Under the pieces are notes generated by a model that was not told the DNA's origin, did not search any database, and saw only the letters and a list, made by a program, of their open reading frames with translations. Source: Bacteroidales bacterium (lineage in GTDB: Bacteria; Bacteroidota; Bacteroidia; Bacteroidales; VadinHA17). From it: DNA of 64,000 nt. Below are positions 55,217 to 63,448 of the stretch, one piece after another (position 1 is the first letter of the stretch; each line of letters opens with the position of its first letter). The DNA is taken from assembly GCA_003142255.1 (NCBI GenBank), contig PLLO01000011.1:1-64000 (forward strand), written 5' to 3'. A program made the position numbers and the translations under genes.

Positions 55217-55958
55217 AAGAAATCGAATAAACTATTAACAACCCTTGCAATAGTATCTATAACATCGGTTGTTTTAATTACGGGGTGCAAAAAAGATAAA
55301 ACCCCTGAAAATCCAATTGTAATTCCCGTTCAAACCATAGTGATGGCTACAGTGCCACTTGCCGGCGCATCCAGCTTTGCGGTTCTTGCGGGTTCATCAA
55401 TTACAAGCACAAATGCAACTACAATTACTGGTGACCTTGGACTAAGTCCGGGTACTTCGGTAGGCGGGTTTCCTCCCGGGATATTGAATGGGACACAACA
55501 CGTCAATGATATTATAGCCAATCAGGCGAAAGTTGATTTAACCGCAGCATATAATAATGCTAAAGGACGAACCAGCACAGATATAGTAACATTGTCGGGA
55601 AATATCGGGGGACTTACACTTACCCCGGGCTTTATAAGTCAACTTCCTCGCTGGCTATATCATCAGGCGATCTGACTTTTGATGCACAGGGAACTGCGAG
55701 TTCTGTCTTCATTATACAGATAGCATCTACACTCACCACCACATCAGGACGCAAAGTTATCCTCAGCGGAGGAGCGCTGGCATCCAACATTTTCTGGCAG
55801 GTAGGCAGTTCTGCAACTTTTGGAACTACTTCTGTTTTTAAAGGAACGGTCATGGCAATGCAATCCATCACTTTCAATACAGGAGCAACACTTGACGGCA
55901 GAGCATTAGCATTCACTGGTGGAGTTACTATGATAGGCAATACCATTGTTAAACAATA
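55217..55958 (+). pseudogene. DUF3494 (ice-binding-fold) lipoprotein, start lost and frameshifted
   Basis: Compared with the gene at 57905, the expected ATG before KSNKLLTTLAIVS is AAG at 55217. The lipobox (LITGC) and DUF3494 N-terminus follow in frame. Near 55628 CCCGGGCTTT stands where the paralogue has CCCGGGACTTT, a 1-base deletion that takes translation to a stop at 55673. The rest (LYKSTSSLAISSGDLTF to GNTIVKQ) continues in the next frame to 55958. A GTG-started fragment 55340-55675 could still be translated. Confidence 0.85.
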
Positions 55959-55973
55959 AACATTTGCAGCATG

Positions 55974-56013
55974 AAAAAAGAGCGTTGCTTATTTAAGCAT
56001 CGCTCTTTTTTTA
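55974..56013 (+). terminator. terminator after DUF3494 pseudogene
   Basis: AAAAAAGAGCG TTGCTTA-type stem around TTT, matching TAAGCATCGCTCTTTTTTT. Near-identical to the terminator at 57725. Confidence 0.85.
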
Positions 56014-56163
56014 TAATCTATAAAGCAATATAGCCTTCTTTATATTTGTTTCAGTATAAATTTTACGAGCGAATAGAAAAAATTTCCGGTCTCTGTCTCT
56101 ATATTTTGGCAGTCCGACATCAATATTCCACCATGCACAATAGAAATAATACCATCCGTCAAT

Positions 56164-56230
56164 TATGTGAATCATGTAACTTTTTTCTATAATTGTGTAA
56201 CACATTCCTGAATCGGCGGGCTTAATTTTA
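56164..56230 (+). promoter_or_regulatory. stress-regulon element, copy 9
   Basis: TATGTGAAT (56164-56172), half-sites ending GTAAC (56180) and GTAAC (56201), TAATTTTA with TTTA at 56227-56230. It lies 34 bp before the DUF3494 gene at 56265. Confidence 0.87.
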
Positions 56231-56264
56231 TAAAGTATAAATATGACAATTTAAAACCAAAAAA

Positions 56265-57656
56265 ATGAGACCGACAAAACTTCTAACAACCCTTGCAATC
56301 GCGATGGTTGTGTTGATTACGGGGTGCAAAAAAGATGGATTCTTTTCTAATGCATCTGACATGGCAAGTATCAAACTGGCTTCCAATCAAGCTTTAGCGC
56401 TTACAACAACAGTACCACTTGGCACTGCTTCAACCTTTGCCGTTCTGGCTGGAACGACGGTTACTAATGCTGAGGCATCAGTCCTCACAGGTGATCTGGG
56501 TGTCAGCCCGGGTACCGCAATTACAGGTTTCCAGCCGGTACCAATAAACACTATCATGGGCCCAGGAACAGTAACTGCAGGGCTTGGGGTAGTTAATGGT
56601 ACAATATATGCAGGAGGTCCTGTTGCAGCTCAGGCTCATATGGATGCCGTTGTAGCTTACAATTATCTGGTAGCTCAGGTGCCCAATACTCTCTATACGG
56701 GTGTCACTCAGCTTGACGGTTTAACGTTAACACCTGGTGTTTATAACTTTGCATCCTCTGCTAATTTACTGGTAGGCGGAACACTTACTCTTGATTTCCA
56801 GGGGAACAGTGATGCTCAGTTTATTTTTCAATTGGGCAGCACGCTTGTAACAATGACTAATTCAAATATCATCGCCATCAACACTGGCAATGTTACTACT
56901 TGTATTGGTTCTAACGTGTATTGGGCTGTTGGTTCATCTGCAACAATTGATGGCGATTCGTTCATAGGAACTGTAATTGCTTATACAACCATTACAATGA
57001 CTAACACCGGAAACACATCTGGTGCTACAAACGTATCTGGCAGGATGTTAGCTTTAGGTGGTGAAGTGACAATGGTGAATAGCATTATCTCAACTTGCGG
57101 AACATCTGGTGGTGGCACAAAACCACCGAAACCTTGCAGAGATTTCGTTACCGGTGGTGGATGGATCGATGGAATTGCCAATGTCTCGGGTCATAAATAT
57201 GACAAAAATGACAAAGCAACCTTCGGTGTCTCCGGCGGCATCCTGAACGGCAAGTTCTGGGGCCAGCTCTCATACACTGACCACGGCAAGGATGGCGTGA
57301 AGGTCAAGAGCACAAGTGTTACAGGTTATAGAGTAATCAATGCCACAACACGTGAGATCACAGGTATTGCTAAAGTCAATGGTCGTGGTTCCTTCACCTA
57401 TACCGTTGTAGTTGTTGACAATGGCGAGCCCGCCCACAAGTCCGGCCACATCATGGACAGCTTCAGTCTGGAACTTTCTAATGGTTACAGCAATTCGGGC
57501 ACTCTTGAGGGTGGAAACATTCAGCTTCATATGATATGTGGAGATTCGCACGATAACCACGATAACCACGATAAATGTGATAAAGAAAACTATAATGATC
57601 AAGATGAACATGATGGTAACCAGAACTGCGATAAAGATAATGACTGGAGAAGATAA
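56265..57656 (+). CDS. DUF3494 lipoprotein with post-COAP-type C-terminal domain and Asp/His-rich tail
   Basis: The 463-residue lipoprotein (LITGC) has a DUF3494 domain at about 50-285 (VPLGTASTFAVLAGTTVTN, GLTLTPGVYNFAS, VYWAVGSSATI), a linker, then a separate beta domain at about 292-435 (DFVTGGGWID, GEPAHKSGHIMDSFSLEL, GNIQLHM) resembling post-COAP-1 modules, and a tail with repeated DNHDNHDKCDK-like residues likely to bind metal. DUF3494 is the fold of many bacterial ice-binding proteins; activity is unproven here. Confidence 0.85.
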   Translation: MRPTKLLTTLAIAMVVLITGCKKDGFFSNASDMASIKLASNQALALTTTVPLGTASTFAVLAGTTVTNAEASVLTGDLGVSPGTAITGFQPVPINTIMGPGTVTAGLGVVNGTIYAGGPVAAQAHMDAVVAYNYLVAQVPNTLYTGVTQLDGLTLTPGVYNFASSANLLVGGTLTLDFQGNSDAQFIFQLGSTLVTMTNSNIIAINTGNVTTCIGSNVYWAVGSSATIDGDSFIGTVIAYTTITMTNTGNTSGATNVSGRMLALGGEVTMVNSIISTCGTSGGGTKPPKPCRDFVTGGGWIDGIANVSGHKYDKNDKATFGVSGGILNGKFWGQLSYTDHGKDGVKVKSTSVTGYRVINATTREITGIAKVNGRGSFTYTVVVVDNGEPAHKSGHIMDSFSLELSNGYSNSGTLEGGNIQLHMICGDSHDNHDNHDKCDKENYNDQDEHDGNQNCDKDNDWRR

Positions 57657-57683
57657 TCAGTAGAAATATGATTATAAAGATAT

Positions 57684-57720
57684 GGGAGACAATACTATTT
57701 TGAAACAATAAACATTTGCA
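57684..57720 (+). pseudogene. scar of a DUF3494 gene 3' end
   Basis: GGGAGACAATACTATTTTGAAACAATAAACATTTGCA-like sequence matches the last codons and 3' flank of the DUF3494 gene ending at 55958 (GGCAATACCATTGTTAAACAATAA then CATTTGCA), yet it lies after the stop of the 56265 gene. It suggests that the new C-terminal module replaced most of an older DUF3494 end. Confidence 0.6.
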
Positions 57721-57724
57721 AAAT

Positions 57725-57763
57725 AAAAAAGAGCGTTGCTTATTAAGCATCGCTCTTTTTTTA
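57725..57763 (+). terminator. terminator after DUF3494/post-COAP gene
   Basis: AAAAAAGAGCG... stem with loop TATT and T-run, same sequence as the 55974 terminator with one base shift. Confidence 0.85.
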
Positions 57764-57804
57764 TAATCTGTAAAGCAATATCGCGGGAAAGAACGGAAAG
57801 AAAA

Positions 57805-57871
57805 TGTGTGAATGATGTAACTCTTTTCTCTAATTGTGTAACGCTTTCCGGAATTAAAGGCCTCATCTTTA
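57805..57871 (+). promoter_or_regulatory. stress-regulon element, copy 10
   Basis: TGTGTGAAT (57805-57813), half-sites ending GTAAC (57821) and GTAAC (57842), CATCTTTA with TTTA at 57868-57871. It precedes the intact DUF3494 gene by 34 bp. Confidence 0.88.
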
Positions 57872-57904
57872 TTCCGTATTTTTTCACTATTTAAAATCAA
57901 AAAA

Positions 57905-58948
57905 ATGAAATCGAACAAATTATTGACAACCCTTGCGCTAGTATCGATAGTCTCGGTTGTTCTAATTACTGGGTGCAAAAAAGATGAGACTCCTCCCACA
58001 GTGATTTCTACCGACGCGGCAGACAAAGCCACGAATGTAATCCTTGATAAAAAAATCACTGCAACTTTTAGTGTACCAATGGATCCATTGACACTTTCTG
58101 CAACAACCTTTACCTTAAAAATAGAGACAACGGCAGTCGAAGGAACAGTTTCGTACACTGGTACAACAGCATCCTTTACCCCATCCGAAAATTTATTATC
58201 AGGTGTCACCTATACGGCTTCGATTACAACCGAAGCGAAGAATGTAAAGGGCACAGCACTGGCAAAAGACTATGAATGGACATTTACCACTTTAACCATT
58301 CCAAACGTAATTACGATCCAACCCACTGTACCGGGGGTAGTGCCACTTGCCACTGCATCCGACTTTGCAGTTCTGGCGGGTTCAGCAATTACCAGCACAG
58401 GAGCAACATCAATTACAGGTGACCTTGGACTAAGTCCGGGCTCTTCGATAGGCGGGTTTCCTCCAGGTGTATTGATTGGGACGAAATACATCAATGTTCC
58501 TGCAGTCAACCAGGCGAAAGTTGATTTAACCACAGCATATAATGATGCTTTAGGACGAATCAGCACGGATATAGTGACATTGTCGGGAAATATAGGGGGG
58601 CTTACTCTTACCCCGGGACTTTATAAGTCAACTTCCTCACTGGCTGTATCATCAGGCGACCTTACCTTTGATGCAAAGGGAATTTCAAATGCGGTCTTTA
58701 TTATAAAGATAGCATCCTCACTCACAACTACATCAGGGCGCAAAGTTATCCTCACCGGAGGAGCATTGGCCTCTAACATTTTCTGGCAGGTGGGCAGTTC
58801 TGCAACTTTTGGGACTACTTCTGTTTTTAAAGGAACGGTTTTGGTAATGCAATCCATCACATTCAATACAGGAGCAACACTTGACGGCAGAGCATTAGCA
58901 AGAAATGGTGCGGTTACAATGGCAGGCAATACCATTGTGAAACAGTAA
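57905..58948 (+). CDS. DUF3494 lipoprotein with one Ig-like (Big_5) domain
   Basis: The 347-residue lipoprotein (LITGC) has one bacterial Ig-like module at about 28-135 (VISTDAADKATNVILDKKITATFSVPMDPLTLSATT, YEWTFTT) and a DUF3494 domain (about 145-347; PLATASDFAVLAGSAITS, GLTLTPGLYKSTSSLAVS, ASNIFWQVGSSATFG). The C-terminus ends GNTIVKQ. This is the intact paralogue of the broken gene at 55217. Predicted to be surface exposed. Confidence 0.88.
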   Translation: MKSNKLLTTLALVSIVSVVLITGCKKDETPPTVISTDAADKATNVILDKKITATFSVPMDPLTLSATTFTLKIETTAVEGTVSYTGTTASFTPSENLLSGVTYTASITTEAKNVKGTALAKDYEWTFTTLTIPNVITIQPTVPGVVPLATASDFAVLAGSAITSTGATSITGDLGLSPGSSIGGFPPGVLIGTKYINVPAVNQAKVDLTTAYNDALGRISTDIVTLSGNIGGLTLTPGLYKSTSSLAVSSGDLTFDAKGISNAVFIIKIASSLTTTSGRKVILTGGALASNIFWQVGSSATFGTTSVFKGTVLVMQSITFNTGATLDGRALARNGAVTMAGNTIVKQ

Positions 58949-58962
58949 CCATTTTCTGGATG

Positions 58963-58997
58963 AAAAAGAAGCGTTGCTTAATATGCATCGCTTCTGT
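58963..58997 (+). terminator. hairpin after DUF3494 gene
   Basis: GAAGCGTTGCTTA/ATATGCATCGCTTC stem-loop, a diverged relative of the terminators at 55974 and 57725. The T-run is poor (TGTTGG), so read-through into the next gene is likely. Confidence 0.6.
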
Positions 58998-59038
58998 TGG
59001 TTTTATTTATAGAACTATTTAAAAAAATTACTTAAATC

Positions 59039-59728
59039 ATGAAAACAAAAAGATTGCAGTTTAAAAAATTTACATCATCCGCAGTTATAGGACTAATCCT
59101 GTTAACTGCCGGAATAATCTCATGCAAAACAGAAAAAACTTTACCTGTTATTACAACAGCAGCTGTAACTGAAGTTTCTTATACAACTGCTGTTTCAGGA
59201 GGAGAAATAACAAATGATGGTGGAGCTACTGTCATTGCCCGTGGAGTATGCTGGAGCATGAAAGAAAACCCGACAATCTCAAATAGTAAATCATTTGATG
59301 GTGATGGCATAGGAACGTTTGAAAGTTCATTGAGTGGATTGATAACAGGTCAGACTTACTACATAAGAGCTTATGCAACGAACAGTGCCGGGATAGCTTA
59401 TGGCAGTCAGGATTCATTTATTACAATCCAGTCAGGAGTTCCGGCTTTAATAATTACAACAGTTACTAATATTGCTCAGACAAGTGTAGTTTTATCAAGC
59501 AGTGTTACAGAAAGTAATGGTGAATCTGTGAACGAGAGAGGCTTTTGCTTCAGTTTATCGCCACATCCGACAATTTTAGATGGGATAGTCAGTATTGGTT
59601 CAGGTACTGGCGTTTTTACGACTACGTTATCTGGTCTTAGAAACAGTACTCCTTATTATGTAAAAGCATACGCAAAAAATTATTTAGGCACCGGATATGG
59701 TACTGAAGTTACTTTTAAAACCTTATAA
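59039..59728 (+). CDS. lipoprotein with two Fn3-like domains
   Basis: The 229-residue protein has a lipoprotein signal (IISC, Cys at about 29) and two domains of about 90 residues with the pattern VxxTxxxSGGxxxxxGxxxVxxRGVCWS ... YYIRAYATNSAGIAYG ... and again ERGFCFS ... YYVKAYAKNYLGTGYG, typical of Bacteroidetes fibronectin type III-like repeats. No DUF3494 domain is present. There is no stress element before it; it may be read from copy 10. Confidence 0.8.
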   Translation: MKTKRLQFKKFTSSAVIGLILLTAGIISCKTEKTLPVITTAAVTEVSYTTAVSGGEITNDGGATVIARGVCWSMKENPTISNSKSFDGDGIGTFESSLSGLITGQTYYIRAYATNSAGIAYGSQDSFITIQSGVPALIITTVTNIAQTSVVLSSSVTESNGESVNERGFCFSLSPHPTILDGIVSIGSGTGVFTTTLSGLRNSTPYYVKAYAKNYLGTGYGTEVTFKTL

Positions 59729-59753
59729 TAAAACAATTTTGCGCGAAAGAAAA

Positions 59754-59820
59754 TGTGTAAATTATGTAACTTTTTTCAATAATTATGTAACAATCAACGG
59801 AGTTTACAGACTTAACTTTG
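59754..59820 (+). promoter_or_regulatory. stress-regulon element, copy 11
   Basis: TGTGTAAAT (59754-59762), half-sites ending GTAAC (59770) and GTAAC (59791), TAACTTTG with TTTG at 59817-59820. It precedes the DUF3494 gene at 59868. Confidence 0.88.
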
Positions 59821-59867
59821 TGCAGTGATAATATATTCACAATTTAAAATAATTAAATTAAACTAAA

Positions 59868-61607
59868 ATGAAACTAAGAAAAGTGTTTCCAATCATAGCA
59901 ATGCTAATGATTGTATTAATGGCCGGTTGTAATAAAAAAGATGATCTTACCGGCGTGCGTCCTAAAGTGACTTCAACAAATCCGATAAGTGAAGCTACAA
60001 GCATAGGCATTAGCAGTAAAATTTCGGCAATCTTCAGCGTGGCAATGAATTCTTCAACTATCACTGCTGCCAATTTTACTGTAAAGCAAGGGACTACAGC
60101 TGTTTCAGGTACTGTGGGGTACGCAGGTACAACTGCCACTTTTACTCCGGCAGCGAATATGGCCACAGCCACTCTCTATACGGCCACTATTTCTTCCGGG
60201 GTTACAGACGCCTCCGGCATGGCCCTGGCAAAAGATTATGTCTGGAGCTTTACTACAGGTGGAGTTCCGGATTTAACCAAACCAACGGTGACTTCAGACC
60301 CGGCAAACAACGCTACGGGTGTGGCCGTCAGTAAACTAATCGTAGTAACTTTTAGCGAAGCGATGGATCCAACCACAATCTCTTCTCTAACTTATTCATT
60401 AAAACAAGGATCAACCTCTGTTCCGGGTGCAATAACCTACACAGGTACAAAGGCTACTTTTACTCCGACAGGTAACCTGGCTTACAGTAAAGATTATACA
60501 GGAACAATTACCACAGGAGCTAAAGATCTGGCAGGCAATGCCCTGGCAAGTAACTTTACCTTTACCTTTACTACCGGCGACGCACCAGATATTACATTGC
60601 CCATGGCAAGTTCAACAGACCCAATCGCTAGCGCTACAGGTGTTGCACTCGACAAGAAAGTTGCAATAACCTTCAGTGAGGCAATGGATCCAACGACAAT
60701 CAATACTTCGACATTTACCTTAAAGCAAGGGGCAACAAATGTTCCGGGCGCTGTGACTTATTCAGGAACAACAGCAACGTTTACACCGACAAATCCTCTG
60801 GAAGGTGGTAAAGAATACACTGCTACAGTAACCACCGTGGCAACAGACTTAGCCCACAATCCGCTTGCAGCCAATGTAGTATGGAAGTTCACAACCCTTG
60901 TTCCCGGTCCTGCTGCGGTAAATCTTGGAACTGCTGCCAATTATGTGATTTTTGCAAACACGGCGATCGCTAATCCCACTGCTAATTCGATTATTACCGG
61001 AAATATAGGAACCGGTCCGGGAGTCACTTCGACTGCCATCACTGGATTTGCACTTAACTTAGTTGCAGGGGCTGCATTTTCAACCTCCTCACAAGTAACC
61101 GGAAATGTCTACGCATTTGACTATGCGGTACCTACTCCCACTAACGTGAACACGGCCTCAAACGACATGCTCACTGCATTTACCGATGCAGCTGGAAGGG
61201 CACCTACATATCCTACTGAACTATATGGAGGAGATATTAGCGGTAAAACTCTTGCTCCCGGTGTCTATAAATGGAGTAACAGTGTTTTGATAAACACGGA
61301 TGTCACTTTACAAGGCAGCGCGACAGATGTATGGATATTCGAGATTTCAGGAGATCTCACTATCGCCGCTGGTGGTACCCTTCCTTCTGGTGTTAAAGTA
61401 TTACTCTCCGGTGGAGCCAAAGCCTCGAATATCTTCTGGCAAGTTGGCGGTCTGACTGGAGCAACTCTCAATACATATTCTACTTTCAATGGGAATATAT
61501 TGAGCGCAAAGCAGATAATACTTAAGACCGGCGCTGTACTGAATGGCAGAGCCCTGGCACAAACTGCTGTTTCTCTTGATGGTAATGCTGTTACAATAGC
61601 ACAATAA
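59868..61607 (+). CDS. DUF3494 lipoprotein with three Ig-like (Big_5) domains
   Basis: The 579-residue lipoprotein (MAGC, Cys at about 22) has three tandem Ig-like modules (about 30-345; each starts with P.VTSTNP/SDPANNATGV and ends YVWSFTT/F.FTFTT) followed by a DUF3494 domain (about 355-579; AVNLGTAANYVIFANTAIAN, SGKTLAPGVYKWSNSVLI, ASNIFWQVGGLTG). The Ig modules act as spacers on the cell surface. It is one of the longest members of this array. Confidence 0.88.
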   Translation: MKLRKVFPIIAMLMIVLMAGCNKKDDLTGVRPKVTSTNPISEATSIGISSKISAIFSVAMNSSTITAANFTVKQGTTAVSGTVGYAGTTATFTPAANMATATLYTATISSGVTDASGMALAKDYVWSFTTGGVPDLTKPTVTSDPANNATGVAVSKLIVVTFSEAMDPTTISSLTYSLKQGSTSVPGAITYTGTKATFTPTGNLAYSKDYTGTITTGAKDLAGNALASNFTFTFTTGDAPDITLPMASSTDPIASATGVALDKKVAITFSEAMDPTTINTSTFTLKQGATNVPGAVTYSGTTATFTPTNPLEGGKEYTATVTTVATDLAHNPLAANVVWKFTTLVPGPAAVNLGTAANYVIFANTAIANPTANSIITGNIGTGPGVTSTAITGFALNLVAGAAFSTSSQVTGNVYAFDYAVPTPTNVNTASNDMLTAFTDAAGRAPTYPTELYGGDISGKTLAPGVYKWSNSVLINTDVTLQGSATDVWIFEISGDLTIAAGGTLPSGVKVLLSGGAKASNIFWQVGGLTGATLNTYSTFNGNILSAKQIILKTGAVLNGRALAQTAVSLDGNAVTIAQ

Positions 61608-61628
61608 ATTAAAGGGAATCTAAATACC

Positions 61629-61660
61629 GGAAAAAGCTGCCCCGAGGGGCAGCCTCTTTC
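61629..61660 (+). terminator. terminator after DUF3494 gene
   Basis: AAAAAGCTGCCCC GAG-like stem GCTGCCCC / GGGGCAGC followed by CTCTTTCC. The T-run is weak, so some read-through to the next gene is possible. Confidence 0.7.
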
Positions 61661-61692
61661 CAATTTAAACGATAATTATTAAATTTAATATT

Positions 61693-63447
61693 ATGAAAAC
61701 AAAAAAATTATGGATGACCGCAATCGCAGCCTTTTTTCTGGCAGCGTTAATAGGCGGGTGTAAAAAAGATGATTTTGTGGTAATCAATAGCGTATGCCCG
61801 GTTGTAATATCAACTGACCCGGCAAATCTCGCTACCGGAGTACCACTTGACAAGGTAATTACAGCAACATTCAATGAACCGATGAACCCTGCAACTATCA
61901 CCCCTGAATCTTTTATTTTACTGGCAGGAGGGAAAGGTACCACAACGGGTCTTGCAGGTGCATTGACGTACGATGGGAACAGTGCTACAATGAGTTTTGT
62001 GCCAACCACCAAACTCACAATCAACACTACCTATACCGCAACGGTTAAATCGATGGTTAAAGATTTAAGGGGCAATGCATTACAGGAAGATTATATCTGG
62101 ACCTTCAGTACCGGTGCTACTCTGGCGCCCATTGTGATTTCTACCGATCCGGCAAACAATGCTACTAACGTCGTCCTTAATAAGACGATCACGGCAACCT
62201 TTAATCAGCCAATGGATCCATTGTCCGTTACTACATCAACTTTTACTATAAAACAAGGGACAACACCAGTTACAGGAACAGTTTCGTACACCGGTTCAAC
62301 AGCATCCTTTAAACCAACCAGTGCTCTGACAGCCAGCACCCTTTATACCGGTACTATTACAACCGGAGTTAAGAATGCAGGTGGCACGGTAATGGCGAAT
62401 AACTATGTATGGACATTTACTACAGGAACTATTTCGGCTCCTAAAGTGAATTCAACTGACCCGACAAACCTGGCCACAGGCGTGCCGCTCAATAAAGTGA
62501 TCAATGCTGTTTTCAGCGAAGCGATGAATGCTACAACAATCACAACATCGTCCTTTACCTTAATGTTAGGGACAACACCAATCACTGGAACAGTGGCCTA
62601 CTCTGGTACAACTGCGACCTTTACACCAACAGTTAATCTTTTATCAGGGAATATCTATACTGCTACAATAACAACCGCAGCTAAGAATCCTGCCGGTGTT
62701 TCAATAGCTAATGACTATGTATGGACATTTAATACAGGTGCACCTTTAGGTCCTGTTGGCGTTGATCTTAAATCGGTTGCCCGATTCGGGATTATTGCAA
62801 ATACGGGAGTCAGCAACAACGCAGGCTTCAGTGTGATTAATAATTTGGATGTTGGGATATCCGCTGGCCCTCGTTCAGGTATTACCGGATTTCCTCCCGG
62901 CAAAATAGTGAATGGAGCTTTTTATGCCTCTGATGATGTTATACCTGCCGGAGTGCCTGCCATGTTGACACAGGCTAAACAAGATTTGACCGATGCGTAT
63001 CTTTTTGCTGCAAACGCAACTGCCCCAGCAGTAATCATAATAGCTGGCGATCAGGGTGGAAAAACACTTCCCCCCGGCCTTTATAAATCAACCTCCACGC
63101 TGGCAATACAGAATGGCGATCTGACTCTTGATGCGCAAGGTGATGCTAATGCCGTATGGATTTTCCAGATAGCATCTACCCTTACTACAGTAGGTACTTC
63201 ACCGTATCCGTCTATCTCAGGTGGCAATGTTAAACTTATCAATGGAGCTCAGGCTAAAAACGTCTTTTGGCAAGTTACCAGTTCAGCAATCATTGGAGAC
63301 TATACCTCATTTAAAGGAAACATTTTGGCCTTAACATCAATAACAATGGGTGCATATTCACAAGCAGAAGGAAGAATGCTTGCCAGAAATGGAGGAGTAG
63401 TATTGACCAGTACAAACATAATCACTAAGCCGTTAAATAGTAAATAA
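61693..63447 (+). CDS. DUF3494 lipoprotein with three Ig-like domains (second copy)
   Basis: The 584-residue lipoprotein (GGC, Cys at about 23) has three Ig-like modules (about 33-355) and a DUF3494 domain (about 362-584; VDLKSVARFGIIANTGVSNN, GKTLPPGLYKSTSTLAIQ, AKNVFWQVTSSAIIG). No stress element precedes it, so it is likely transcribed with the gene at 59868 or from an unseen promoter. The stop is 1 bp before the next ATG. Confidence 0.87.
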   Translation: MKTKKLWMTAIAAFFLAALIGGCKKDDFVVINSVCPVVISTDPANLATGVPLDKVITATFNEPMNPATITPESFILLAGGKGTTTGLAGALTYDGNSATMSFVPTTKLTINTTYTATVKSMVKDLRGNALQEDYIWTFSTGATLAPIVISTDPANNATNVVLNKTITATFNQPMDPLSVTTSTFTIKQGTTPVTGTVSYTGSTASFKPTSALTASTLYTGTITTGVKNAGGTVMANNYVWTFTTGTISAPKVNSTDPTNLATGVPLNKVINAVFSEAMNATTITTSSFTLMLGTTPITGTVAYSGTTATFTPTVNLLSGNIYTATITTAAKNPAGVSIANDYVWTFNTGAPLGPVGVDLKSVARFGIIANTGVSNNAGFSVINNLDVGISAGPRSGITGFPPGKIVNGAFYASDDVIPAGVPAMLTQAKQDLTDAYLFAANATAPAVIIIAGDQGGKTLPPGLYKSTSTLAIQNGDLTLDAQGDANAVWIFQIASTLTTVGTSPYPSISGGNVKLINGAQAKNVFWQVTSSAIIGDYTSFKGNILALTSITMGAYSQAEGRMLARNGGVVLTSTNIITKPLNSK

Positions 63448-63448
63448 T

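Noticed and set aside
61607-61692. A stress element in front of the last DUF3494 gene
   Set aside because: Read on both strands, no TGTAAC half-site pair is present in the 85-bp gap.
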